Of a stretch of DNA of 37,210 nt, positions 18,406 through 26,978 are shown one piece after another. The DNA is from an uncultured Clostridium sp. (GTDB lineage Bacteria; Bacillota; Clostridia; TANB77; CAG-508), in NCBI GenBank assembly GCA_947565445.1, contig CANOGC010000008.1:1-37210 (forward strand), given 5' to 3'. The stretch's first letter is position 1; each line of letters begins with the position of its first letter. Both the position numbers and the translations under genes were made by a program. The notes below the pieces were generated by a model. The model was not told the DNA's origin and searched no databases. It saw only the letters and a list, made by a program, of their open reading frames with translations.

Positions 18406-19314
18406 TTAGTTCATTTGCACTGTTCCTACGATTTCATTTATGTCTTCTATATTGTACTTTTTCATGTAGTTTTCAATTCCTTCTACTACTTGAATTGCTG
18501 TATCTGGTGCAATAAAGTTTCCTGTCCCTACTGATATAGCACTTGCTCCTGCTAGCATGTATTCTACTGCGTCTTCTCCTGTTACAATTCCACCTAATCC
18601 TAGGATTGGAATATTTACTTTCTGTGCTACTTGGTATACCATTCTAACTCCTACCGGTTTTACACATGGCCCTGATAGCCCTCCTGTGTTGTTTGCTAGA
18701 TGTGGTCTTCTTGTATGTATGTCTATACTCATTCCTAATAATGTATTAATTAGTGATACTCCATCTGCTCCTGCATCTTGTGCTCCCATGGCAGGTGCAG
18801 TTATGTCTGTTACATTTGGTGTTAGTTTTACTATTAATGGTTTATCTAATACTTTTCTTACCTGAGATGTTACTTCTTTTACTCCTTCATATGTTGTTCC
18901 AAATGCTAAACATCCCGCTTTTACGTTTGGGCATGAAAGGTTTAGTTCTACTCCGTCTATATCTAGTGTGTTTAATACCTTTGCAAGTTCAACATAATCT
19001 TCTATCGTGCTTCCACATGCGTTTACGATTATTGCTGTGTTAAATTTTTTTAGGTATGGTAAGTCATTGTTCATGAAGTATTCTACTCCTGGGTTTTGTA
19101 GCCCTATTGCATTTAACATTCCTGCTGGTGTTTCATATACTCTTGGTGGTTTGTTTCCTGCTTTTGGTTTTAATGATGTTCCTTTTGTGCAAATTCCTCC
19201 TAGTTTGTTTAAGTCTATAAATTCTTCAAATTCTCTTCCATATCCAAATGTGCCTGATGCTACTGTTACTGGATTTTTCATTTTTATTCCTGCTAGATTT
19301 ACACTTGTATTCAT
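18406..19314 (-). CDS. pyrD: Dihydroorotate dehydrogenase B, catalytic subunit
   Basis: The subunit oxidises dihydroorotate to orotate with FMN; together with PyrK it uses NAD+ (class 1B). Motifs in the 302 residues: VNLAGIKMKNPVTVASGTFG, LGGICTKGTSLKPKAGNKPP, ELNLSCPNVKAGCLAFG with the class 1B catalytic Cys, PLIVKLTPNVTDI, GLSGPCVKPVGVRMV and LGLGGIVTGEDAVEYMLAGA followed by SAISVGTGNF. The start at ATG 19314 follows AAAGGAG. It begins 22 bases after the pyrK stop, as expected for a heterotetramer's two subunits. CGG triplets are all out of frame. Confidence 0.96.
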   Translation of the reverse strand: MNTSVNLAGIKMKNPVTVASGTFGYGREFEEFIDLNKLGGICTKGTSLKPKAGNKPPRVYETPAGMLNAIGLQNPGVEYFMNNDLPYLKKFNTAIIVNACGSTIEDYVELAKVLNTLDIDGVELNLSCPNVKAGCLAFGTTYEGVKEVTSQVRKVLDKPLIVKLTPNVTDITAPAMGAQDAGADGVSLINTLLGMSIDIHTRRPHLANNTGGLSGPCVKPVGVRMVYQVAQKVNIPILGLGGIVTGEDAVEYMLAGASAISVGTGNFIAPDTAIQVVEGIENYMKKYNIEDINEIVGTVQMN

Positions 19315-19336
19315 TTATTTTCTCCTTTCAATTCCC

Positions 19337-20131
19337 CTATATTTCTACGTCTTTTGCGTTAAATACTGGTCCAGCTTTACATACGTGCCAATATTCTGGT
19401 GCATCACTTGGGCTTTTTGCAGTTTTTACTGCACACCCTAAACATGCTCCCACTCCACATGCCATTTTTTGTTCTAGTGATATTTCACATGGTATATTGT
19501 TTTCATTTGCATAACTCTGAACTGCTTTTAACATTGGTAGTGGTCCACATGCATATATTTTGTCTGGTTTTTCTTTTTCACAGTCTTTTTTTAGTTCATT
19601 TATTGCAAATCCTTGTATTCCGTAGCTTCCATCATCTGTTGTTATTGTTAATTCGTTTGATACACTTTTAAACTCTTCTTCTAATGTGATTAGTTCTTTG
19701 TTTCTAAATCCTATGTAAATATGTATGTTTGTACTTGTTTGTTCTTTTAATTCTTTTGCAAGTTCGTATAGTGGAAATGTCCCTATTCCTCCACCTATTA
19801 TTGCTACGTTTTTGTATTCTTTTATACTAAATGTTCCATATCCTAATGGTCCTATAATGTCTAATTTTTCTCCTACTTTACGTTCTGCTAATAGTGTTGT
19901 TCCTTTTCCCTTTATTTGGAATATGAATTCTAGTATTCCATTTTGTTTGTCTAGGTTATATATACTTATTGGTCTTCTAAGTAATGGTTCTATATTGTCT
20001 ACAACTCTTATTTCTATAAATTGCCCTGCTCGTGCTTGTTTTACTATTTCGTCTGCTTTTATACTATATTTGTATATATCTTTGTTTAATTGCTCTATTT
20101 TTACAATTTCTGCTTTACAGTTTATTTTCAT
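19337..20131 (-). CDS. pyrK: Dihydroorotate dehydrogenase B, electron-transfer subunit
   Basis: PyrK carries FAD and a [2Fe-2S] cluster and passes electrons from PyrD to NAD+. The 264-residue protein shows a ferredoxin-reductase layout: FAD domain with LLRRPISIYNLDKQNGILEF, NAD-binding part with VAIIGGGIGTFPLYELAKEL and KIYACGPLPMLKAVQSYA, and a C-terminal cluster motif KMACGVGACLGCAVKTAKS with the last Cys in YWHVCKAGP. The start ATG 20131 is preceded by AGGAGAAG. It is immediately upstream of pyrD. One CGG (TAC-GGA) is out of frame. Confidence 0.95.
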   Translation of the reverse strand: MKINCKAEIVKIEQLNKDIYKYSIKADEIVKQARAGQFIEIRVVDNIEPLLRRPISIYNLDKQNGILEFIFQIKGKGTTLLAERKVGEKLDIIGPLGYGTFSIKEYKNVAIIGGGIGTFPLYELAKELKEQTSTNIHIYIGFRNKELITLEEEFKSVSNELTITTDDGSYGIQGFAINELKKDCEKEKPDKIYACGPLPMLKAVQSYANENNIPCEISLEQKMACGVGACLGCAVKTAKSPSDAPEYWHVCKAGPVFNAKDVEI

Positions 20132-20163
20132 TATTCTTCTCCTTCTTTTATTTAATATTGCTT

Positions 20164-20317
20164 TAAGAACCCCCAGTCACCTACGGTGACAGCCCCCTTG
20201 GTTCAAAGGGGCTTTTACTCTACTATTCTAGTCTAGCACTGTATATTTTGAAAGGTAGAGGAAAGCCTCCTTTACCTAAGGGAGGTGTCAGGGCGTAACC
20301 CTGACGGAGGGTTCTTA
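20164..20317. repeat. Inverted-repeat element, family B, full copy
   Basis: About 154 bp starting TTAAGAACCCCCAGTCAC and ending GACGGAGGGTTCTTA, with internal hairpins GTCACctaCGGTGAC and CCCCTT/AAGGGG. It separates pyrF from pyrK. A partial copy occurs at 26.9 kb. Confidence 0.75.
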
Positions 20318-20338
20318 CATTTTTTTCATATCTGCCCC

Positions 20339-21271
20339 CTACATGTTCTTTATTGCATTATTTAATTCGTCTTTCATACGTATTGCTTCTGCTCTTGTTG
20401 CTTTTGCAAATTCTTCTTCTGTATATTTTTCTTTCCATGTGTCTTTTTTATATGCACACATTAGACTTCTTGATGCATTTATTATTCCACCTATTCCATT
20501 TTGGTCAAAACCTAGGGCTATGTCTTCTGCTTTTCCACCTTGTGCACCATATCCTGGAATTAAAAAAAATGTATGTGGTGCTATTTTTCTTAAAGATTGT
20601 AATTGTTCTGGATATGTTGCTCCTACAACACTAGATATGCTACTATATCCATATTTTCCTCTTAGGTCTTCTCCCCATTTTTCTATTAAGCTTGCTACTT
20701 CTTCATATATTGTTTTTCCGTTTTCTAGTTTTAGGTCTTGTAGTTCTCCTGATGATGGGTTTGATGTTTTGTCTATTATAAATACTCCTTTTCCGTATTT
20801 TTTGCAGTCTTCTATAAATGGTTTTATTCCATCTATTCCTAAATATGGGTTTAGTGTTACAAAGTCTACATCAAATATTGATTGTTCTATATTTTCTAAT
20901 GGTGTTTTACCAAGATATGCATTAGAATACCCTTCTGCTGTAGAGCCTATATCTCCTCTTTTTATGTCTGCTATTACTATCATTCCTTTTTCTTTTGCAT
21001 ATTTACATGTTTTATTAAATAGCTCTATTCCATCTGTTCCAAACATTTCATAAAATGCTATTTGTGGTTTTACTGCTGGAATGATGTCATATGTGGCATC
21101 TATTAATGCTTTATTAAATTCTAATATTGCTTCACATGCACCTTTTATTGTTTTGTCATATTTTTTTGTAATACATTCTGGTATCATGCCAAATCTTGGG
21201 TCTAGCCCTATTACTGTAGGGTTGTCCATTTGTTTTATTTTATCAATTAATTTGTCCATTGCATTTTCCAT
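20339..21271 (-). CDS. pyrF: Orotidine 5'-phosphate decarboxylase, long type
   Basis: PyrF decarboxylates OMP to UMP. The 310-residue length and motifs place it in the longer subgroup: TVIGLDPRFGMIPECI, AVKPQIAFYEMFGTDGIELF, MIVIADIKRGDIGSTAEGYS with the catalytic Asp-Lys-x-x-Asp arrangement, DFVTLNPYLGIDGIKPF, GVFIIDKTSNPSSGEL and FFLIPGYGAQGGKAEDI. The start ATG 21271 follows AAGGAGAT. It lies between pyrC and pyrK, but both gaps are filled by repeat elements, so the cluster may be transcribed in pieces. Both CGG triplets (TAC-GGA, AAC-GGA) are out of frame. Confidence 0.95.
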   Translation of the reverse strand: MENAMDKLIDKIKQMDNPTVIGLDPRFGMIPECITKKYDKTIKGACEAILEFNKALIDATYDIIPAVKPQIAFYEMFGTDGIELFNKTCKYAKEKGMIVIADIKRGDIGSTAEGYSNAYLGKTPLENIEQSIFDVDFVTLNPYLGIDGIKPFIEDCKKYGKGVFIIDKTSNPSSGELQDLKLENGKTIYEEVASLIEKWGEDLRGKYGYSSISSVVGATYPEQLQSLRKIAPHTFFLIPGYGAQGGKAEDIALGFDQNGIGGIINASRSLMCAYKKDTWKEKYTEEEFAKATRAEAIRMKDELNNAIKNM

Positions 21272-21309
21272 TGTTCTATCTCCTTATCTATATTTAGTAT
21301 AATCTTTAA

Positions 21310-21483
21310 ATAAAATATATAAAATTTGAAAAAAAGCGTATTGAAAGTAAATTTTGTATACGTATGTTTTAAAAATTTGTGGGAGAATCTCACATACCTG
21401 TGAGAGGGGCCTACAAATTTTTATTACATACTGTGCAAAATTTATCTTGAACGAGCGGTTTTGAAAATTTTACTATATTTTAT
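21310..21483. repeat. Inverted-repeat element, family C copy 1
   Basis: About 174 bp with AT-rich terminal inverted repeats (ATAAAATATATAAAATTT at the left). The core, with GTGGGAGAATCTCAC and GTGAGAGGGGCC, is almost identical to the inverted copy at 29.5 kb. It occupies the pyrC-pyrF gap. Confidence 0.8.
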
Positions 21484-21532
21484 TTAAAAGATTATATATT
21501 ACAATTATGCTATTTACTATAAAAGATATATT

Positions 21533-22807
21533 TTATTTCTCATATACAATTCTTCCACCAACTATTGTATACATTACTTTTCCTTTTAATTTTTTACCAA
21601 TAAATGGTGTGTTTTTTGATTTTGATACTATACTTTGTTTTTCATATACATATTCCATGTTTGGATCAAATATAGTGATATCTGCATCATATCCTTCTCT
21701 TAGTTGTCCTTTTGTTTTTAAGTTTAGTAGTTTTGCTGGTGTATATGATGTTAGACGTACTAAGTCTAAGTACCCTATATATTTTGGTTCTACTAGGTTT
21801 GTGATGGTTGCTGCAAGCGCTGTTTCAAATCCTATAATTCCATTTGGTGCTTCCGATAATGGCTTTTTCTTTTCTTCTTCTGAATGTGGTGCATGGTCTG
21901 TAATTATTGCATCTATTGTTCCATCTTGTAATCCTTTAATTATAGCTTTTCTATCTTCTTCTTCTCTTAGTGGTGGGTTCATTTTTGCATTTGTTTCAGA
22001 TTCTAATACTTCTTTTACTGTAAAACTATAATAATGTGGACATGTTTCACATGTAATTTTTACACCACGTTTTTTTGCATCTCTAATCATTGCTACTGAT
22101 GTTCTTGTACTTATGTGGCATATATGTCCTCTTATTTTATTTGTTTCAGAAATTACTATTTCTCTTGCTGCCATTATTTCTTCTGCTTCTGGAAGTACTC
22201 CTTCTACCCCTAACTTTTTAGCTACTTCTCCTGCATTTATTGCTCCTTTTGCTACTGATTTTTCTTCACAGTGTGATGCAACAAATGTACCTTTTTCATC
22301 TGCTTTTATCATTGCTTGTCTCATTATATTAGAATTTACAACTGGCATTCCATCATCTGAAAATGCTATTGCTCCTGCTTGTTTCATTTCTTCAAAGTTT
22401 ACTAGTTCTTCTCCTTTTTCTCCTTTTGTTACACTAGAATATGGTAATACATTACAAAGATTTACTCTATTTGCTTCATCAATAATTTGTTGCAAAATAA
22501 TAGCGCTATCTGGGGTTGGTTTTGTATTTGGCATAGGACAAATTGTTGTAAAACCACCCTTAACAGCACTTTTTGAACCTGTTTCTATTGTTTCTTTATG
22601 TTCGAATCCTGGTTGTCTTAAATGACAATGCATATCGATCATTCCTGGAATTACCATAAGACCAGTACAATCAATTGTATTGTCTGCTACTTCATTAATT
22701 TGTTTTTCAATCTTTTTTATCTTTTTGTCTTCTATTAAGATATCCACCTTTTGATTTAATCTTGATGCATAATCTATTACATTTCCGTTTTTAAGTAAAA
22801 TTGTCAT
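21533..22807 (-). CDS. pyrC: Dihydroorotase
   Basis: It cyclises carbamoyl-aspartate to dihydroorotate. The 424-residue protein is the class I zinc amidohydrolase: VIPGMIDMHCHLRQPGFEHK with the HxH metal ligands, KGGFTTICPMPNTKPTPDS, ASHCEEKSVAKGAINAGEVA, RGHICHISTRTSVAMIRDAK, DAIITDHAPHSEEEKKKPLS with the catalytic Asp, and GIIGFETALAATITNLVEPK. The start ATG 22807 follows AGAGGAGG. It heads the minus-strand pyr cluster and has its own promoter; no PyrR attenuator was recognised in the short leader. Two CGG triplets (TCG-GAA, AAC-GGA) are out of frame. Confidence 0.96.
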   Translation of the reverse strand: MTILLKNGNVIDYASRLNQKVDILIEDKKIKKIEKQINEVADNTIDCTGLMVIPGMIDMHCHLRQPGFEHKETIETGSKSAVKGGFTTICPMPNTKPTPDSAIILQQIIDEANRVNLCNVLPYSSVTKGEKGEELVNFEEMKQAGAIAFSDDGMPVVNSNIMRQAMIKADEKGTFVASHCEEKSVAKGAINAGEVAKKLGVEGVLPEAEEIMAAREIVISETNKIRGHICHISTRTSVAMIRDAKKRGVKITCETCPHYYSFTVKEVLESETNAKMNPPLREEEDRKAIIKGLQDGTIDAIITDHAPHSEEEKKKPLSEAPNGIIGFETALAATITNLVEPKYIGYLDLVRLTSYTPAKLLNLKTKGQLREGYDADITIFDPNMEYVYEKQSIVSKSKNTPFIGKKLKGKVMYTIVGGRIVYEK

Positions 22808-22837
22808 ATATTTACCTCCTCTATTTTTTCTTGTCTC

Positions 22838-22866
22838 ATTCTATCATCTTCCGTAGGTTTTTGCAA
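22838..22866 (-). promoter_or_regulatory. Promoter of the pyrC cluster
   Basis: Minus strand: TTGCAA (22866-22861), 17-base spacer and TAGAAT (22843-22838) with an extended -10 TG, about 30 bases before pyrC. Confidence 0.65.
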
Positions 22867-22901
22867 GATATAAATAAAGGATTTTAAAAAATGTACTATC
22901 T

Positions 22902-23613
22902 TTATTCATAAAAATATTCTATTATTCCTGTATATATTCCCCATGCTATTCTATTTTGATATTCTTCTTGTAATAATTGTCTTTCTTCTTCAGGATTTGA
23001 TAAAAAGCCACATTCTACTATACTTGTTGGAATTTCTACATTTTTTATTATATATACATTATCTATTTTTAGCGGAACTCTTTTATTTTCTTTCGGCATT
23101 GACTCGTTTAAGCTATTTTGTATATTTGTAGCAAGCTTTTGAGATTTCTCATTTCCGTTTTTATAAAATGTTTGCCATCCATAGTATTGTGGCTCTGGTA
23201 TTTTGTTTAAATGAATGCTTACAAATATATCTGCAGATGACTCATTTCCAATTTTTACTCTATTTTTTATATCTGATACTTTTTTCTGTTTTAATGTTTG
23301 TTTATCTAAATCATAAATTGCATTATCATCTGAACGTGTTAAAATTACATTACATCCACTTTGTTCTAAAAGTTTTTGTACTTTTAAGCTAATATTTAAG
23401 TTAATTTTTGCTTCTGTTATACCATTGTTAGACTCTGCTCCTCCATCTTCTCCGTCCATGCCCAGCATCTAATACTACTGTTTTTCCTGTAATTGGCGTA
23501 CTTACTGTTTCTACTACTTCATACATATGACTTGAGCCTAATAAATAACTAAATATTGATATAAAAACTGTCCCTATTATAAGCATTATTCTTTTTCTTT
23601 GTATTATAATCAT
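22902..23613 (-). CDS. cwlD: Germination-type N-acetylmuramoyl-L-alanine amidase, read through one CGG shift
   Basis: CwlD strips peptide side chains from spore cortex glycan, the first step to muramic delta-lactam. Joining the frames gives 236 residues, close to the CwlD length of about 237. An N-terminal signal anchor (residues 9-27, IMLIIGTVFISIFSYLLG) precedes the Amidase_3 domain: KTVVLDAGHG, then the CGG at 23454, then GEDGGAESNNGITEAKINL, NVILTRSDDNAIYD, SADIFVSIHLNKIPEPQYYG and SIVECGFLSNPEEERQLL. The zinc ligands are His of DAGHG, Glu of ITEAKINL and His of SIHLN; the catalytic Glu is in VECGF. The shift falls inside the HGG zinc-site motif, so everything but the first ligand lies after it. 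Triplet reading ends ten codons later. The start ATG 23613 follows TAGGAGAA. Confidence 0.92.
23452..23454 (-). other. In-frame CGG +1 shift site (cwlD)
   Basis: Minus-strand context GGA-CGG-A. Skipping the C gives DAGHG-GEDGGAE, the canonical amidase HGG motif; triplet reading gives HGRRRWRS and a stop. Confidence 0.95.
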
Positions 23614-23678
23614 CCTTTTCTCCTACCTAAAATGTTTTTAATTATATATATGCTCTGTATAAAATTTTATGCATTTTA

Positions 23679-23730
23679 TTTCCTAAGGGAAAACGCATAA
23701 GCTTATATTGCTTATGCGTTAGGGAAAGTT
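23679..23730. repeat. Strong palindrome between virD4 and cwlD
   Basis: TTTCCTAA, ACGCATAAGC, a short loop, GCTTATGCGT and TAGGGAAA form a stem of 18 or more pairs. Its position fits a terminator or processing hairpin separating the two genes. Confidence 0.6.
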
Positions 23731-23750
23731 TTTCTATCTCTATTGCTTTG

Positions 23751-25749
23751 TCAATTATTATCATCTAATGGTCCAAATAGTTCATCAAATTTTGCTTCTA
23801 ATTCTTTTTGTAAATCTTCATCTAATTCATCTTCTTTTTCTTCTACTGGTAACATAGGTGCTTCGTTTTGTGTTGGTGTATCTATTTTTAATTCTGTAAA
23901 TTCTTCTTGTTTTGGCTCTTCTTTCTTTTCTTCTGGTTCATCAAATAAGTCATCTAATGACTCTACTTTTAAGTTTTCTACTTGCTGTTTTTTGTCTTCT
24001 TCTACATATGGATTGTATGGGTTATATTTTCTCCATACTCCTCTATCTATTTCTGGTATATCATTATGCGAAATAGCTCTGCTTGCTAATTTTTTTGCTA
24101 CTGGTGTTTGGAAGTAGTAGTATTTGTTTGCTTTTATTGGTTTTACACCTTTTTCAAATATAATACATAAATCATTATCCATTCTTCTAAGCTCATCTGG
24201 TGTCATAAGTGCTCTTGCCATAACTTGGTCTGATACACTTTGTCCTTGCCTCCAGTTGTGTTTATCTTTGTTTACAGATATGCTTTCTCTATCTATTGTT
24301 TTTTCTCCTAATGCTTTTGAGAAGTATTCTACTGTTTTTTGCGAGTTACTTCCTAAAAATACGTGTGTATCACAGTTACCGATAATTGTTTCATAAGATT
24401 TTTCATAAACTGCTTCTAATTGGTCTAAGTTTTGTAAAATAACACTAAATGATATTTTTCTACTTCTACTTGTTGATATTTTTTTATCGAAATCTGGTAT
24501 TTTACCAATGTTTGCAAACTCATCTAGTATAAAGTATGTTGGAACTGGTAGGGCTCCTCCATTTTTATCTGCAAAGTCATATAATTGTTGTATCATTTGT
24601 GAGAAGAATATTGTTAGTAAGAAATCATATGCTGTATGTGTATCTGATGATATAACATATAGTGCTGTTTTCTTTTTTGCAATTTCTTCAAAATCTATTG
24701 TATCTGTAGATGTTAATTCTGCAATTTCTTTTGAATCAAATTTTCCAAGTTTTGATTGTAAAGATGATAATATTGATCCATATGTTTTTTCTGGTGCTAT
24801 TTCTATAGATTTATAGTTTGTTCTTGCTGGATGGTCAAATGGAAGTTGGTTTATAAGTTCTGTTAATAGGTTACTTCCTCCATTATTGTTTGCAGCTCTT
24901 ACTAATTCTGCACAGCTTGCTAAGTTTTGCTCTGCTTCTGGTCTTGTTGCAATTAGATAATATATTAAAGCTTTTAGTAGCATTTCTGCCATATCGTCCC
25001 AATATGGTTCTGAACTTGCTCCTCCTTCTGATTTTTGCCCTTTTACAATTGTATTTGCAATAACGTCAACATCTAATTCTGATGATATATGCATTAATGG
25101 GTTATACCCATCACTAAGCTGTGGACGTACTAGATTTAATACTTTTATTTCATATCCATTGCTTTTTAAATACCCTGCTGTTTTATCATATAGTTCTCCT
25201 TTTGGGTCTGTAAATATGTATGAACCTAGCATTTGGCTTGCATTTGGTATTGAGTATGATGCACTTTTACCAGAACCTGAACCGTCCAACTACTAGTACA
25301 TTTACATTTCCTCTTTTATTTACAGGTAAATAGTTGTTTTGTGCTAGTATTATTCCTTTTTTATCACTTAATACTCTATATTGTTCTCCATTTTTTGACC
25401 AATCACTAGAACCATGTTCTATGTCTGCAAATTCGTGTTTTGGTGCTGTTTTAATTAGTCCTACTAATACAAATATTGCATATAAGACACTAAATTTTAA
25501 AAGCGTAGAAAAATATGTTCCGATATAATTCTCCGTAAATGTTTTTCCTATCGTTGTACCTATATTGGTAAATGCTCCCGCTATTCCTCCTATAAATCTA
25601 TCAAATTTAAAAACTCCATCTATTGTAGCATTTACTATACTAAAACTTATAGGCATAACAAGTACTATGGCTAAAATTAACCATAGTACTATAAATATTA
25701 TAAAATTCTTTTTATTCCTTCTTATTGTACCTTCTACTTTATAGTTCAT
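23751..25749 (-). CDS. VirD4/TraG-type coupling ATPase, read through one CGG shift
   Basis: The 665-residue product resembles type IV secretion coupling proteins (T4SS-DNA transfer family). The N-terminal 155 residues have two or three membrane segments (FIIFIVLWLILAIVLVMPIS; FSVLYAIFVLVGLI) followed by FADIEHGSSDWSKNGEQYRV, as in VirD4. The CGG at 25284 lies exactly at Walker A: skipping the C turns LVVG-RFRFW-stop into LVVGGSGSGKSASYSIPN. After it come IFTDPKGELYDKTAGYLKSN, TYFILDEFANIGKIPDFDKK (Walker B with DE), SRSRKISFSVILQNLDQLEA and CDTHVFLGSNSQKTVEYFS. A Glu-rich tail ends the protein. Two small genes precede it, but no relaxase or VirB4 is near. Without the shift only the membrane stub would be made. 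Confidence 0.9.
25282..25284 (-). other. In-frame CGG +1 shift site (virD4, Walker A)
   Basis: Minus-strand context GGA-CGG-T. Skipping the C gives VVG-GSGSGKS, a perfect P-loop; triplet reading terminates after five codons. Confidence 0.95.
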
Positions 25750-25778
25750 AAGGTTTCACCTCTTCATTTGTATATGTA

Positions 25779-26183
25779 TTAGTCTCCAATTTCCATTCCA
25801 GATACTTTTGCAGGTTTCTTAGAAGCTTTATATTCTTCAATGTTTTCAATTTTTCCTTCTTTTTGTGCTTTTCTTTTTTCAAATTCAGAATAGCTTACAA
25901 TTTCTTTGATATCTCTACCTTGCTCTACTCTTTTATTTCTTGTTTCTTTCATTTTGGAAAAATCTGCTTTTTCTATTTTTCCATCATATTTTCTTCTTGC
26001 AACTTTTTTATCTGCATCAAATTCACAAGTATGTGATTTAGCTTCTGTTGGAAAGTTTAAAGGAAATTCTATTATATTATCCTTACCTATTATTGTGGCT
26101 CCTATAACTTGAAGTCCTCTATCTCCTTCCACTATTACCATTGATGCTGGTCCTGGATTATTCTCTACATTTGTAGTTTTCAT
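25779..26183 (-). CDS. Hypothetical protein of the VirD4 module, 134 aa
   Basis: I do not recognise this protein. ATG 26183 follows GGGAGAGG. The N-terminal half looks beta-rich (MVIVEGDRGLQVIGATIIGK, IIEFPLNFPTEAKSHTCEFD). The C-terminal half is highly charged and probably helical (MKETRNKRVEQGRDIKEIVS, YSEFEKRKAQKEGKIENIEE), a pattern common in adaptor or DNA-binding accessory proteins of conjugation systems. It lies 29 bases upstream of the coupling protein and 18 downstream of another unknown gene, so the three almost certainly form an operon. A role as accessory or adaptor to VirD4 is inference from position only. Confidence 0.65.
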   Translation of the reverse strand: MKTTNVENNPGPASMVIVEGDRGLQVIGATIIGKDNIIEFPLNFPTEAKSHTCEFDADKKVARRKYDGKIEKADFSKMKETRNKRVEQGRDIKEIVSYSEFEKRKAQKEGKIENIEEYKASKKPAKVSGMEIGD

Positions 26184-26201
26184 TTTACCTCTCCCTTTTT
26201 T

Positions 26202-26726
26202 CTAATCTTCTTTTTTATCTCTAATTTCAAATGCAAAATATGGCTTATTGGCTTTTATTTTACATTTTCCTTTTATTTCATTTGTTTCTTCATCAAGATA
26301 CACAAGTGGCTTGATTTCTTCTGTTGTTTCTGGGTCTATAATTGATATTGGTCTTTCTAAGTTTGGCGTATATTTGAACTCTTTATATACTGATTCGCCC
26401 TCAGAATAGATTGTGTCAAATTTTAATGGCATTGGTTTTTTAGATATGGTTATTTTGCTTCCTTCTAAAAGTGCCATGTTTATAACTACTTTTTCTTTAC
26501 CAAATGATAATATAACCAGTTGATCGTAATCGTCTGATGGATTATCTACAAAAAAGGTTTTTTGTTTTAATTCTCCTCTTATTTCTTCTGTATAGTCCAA
26601 TCTTTGAACTGTGTATTTAGGAGAATTTTCTAAAAATTCTTTTTCTGTTCTATTAATTTGGTAAATTACTGTGTTTACATTTTGCGGATCTGTTATGCTA
26701 AAGTGTTTTCCTTGCCATGTTTCCAT
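26202..26726 (-). CDS. Hypothetical protein of the VirD4 module, 174 aa
   Basis: This is an unrecognised soluble 174-residue protein, first gene of the three-gene VirD4 unit. It starts METWQGKHFSITDPQNVNTV after GAGGGGTG and appears beta-rich throughout: VIYQINRTEKEFLENSPKYT, YDQLVILSFGKEKVVINMAL and PLVYLDEETNEIKGKCKIKA. It has no membrane segment, no Cys cluster and no obvious catalytic motif. Upstream is a 250-bp gap with a family B repeat. No CGG occurs in the gene. A substrate-recognition or scaffold role with the coupling ATPase is possible but not shown by the sequence. Confidence 0.65.
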   Translation of the reverse strand: METWQGKHFSITDPQNVNTVIYQINRTEKEFLENSPKYTVQRLDYTEEIRGELKQKTFFVDNPSDDYDQLVILSFGKEKVVINMALLEGSKITISKKPMPLKFDTIYSEGESVYKEFKYTPNLERPISIIDPETTEEIKPLVYLDEETNEIKGKCKIKANKPYFAFEIRDKKED

Positions 26727-26893
26727 GTTTTACACCCCTCTTTTTTCCTTTTATCTTATGTATAGTAGTTCGTTTTTTATTTCCACTATACTTAATTATA
26801 CGATGTTTTCAGCTAGTTGTCAATACTTATGTAATTTATTTTATGTTTACTGCAAAAAAGTATATACTATTACCTACCTTTTCACTTACCCTT

Positions 26894-26970
26894 ATAAGAA
26901 CCCCCTGTCAGCTTCACTGACAGCCCCCTTAAATAAAGGGGCCTCTTCTCTACTGTTTTAGACTAGCAAA
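26894..26970. repeat. Inverted-repeat element, family B, partial copy
   Basis: TAAGAACCCCCTGTCAG, a CTGTCAG...CTGACAG hairpin, CCCCCTT/AAGGGG and TCTACTGTTTTAGACTAGCA match the left half of the copy at 20.2 kb; the right half is missing. Confidence 0.7.
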
Positions 26971-26978
26971 AATTATTC

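Noticed and set aside
22808..22901. PyrR-type attenuator ahead of pyrC
   Set aside because: The promoter lies about 30 bases from the start codon, leaving no room for anti-terminator and terminator hairpins.
25267..25749. A separate 160-aa membrane protein ahead of a shorter ATPase
   Set aside because: The two parts join exactly at Walker A when the CGG is skipped and together match one VirD4-type protein.
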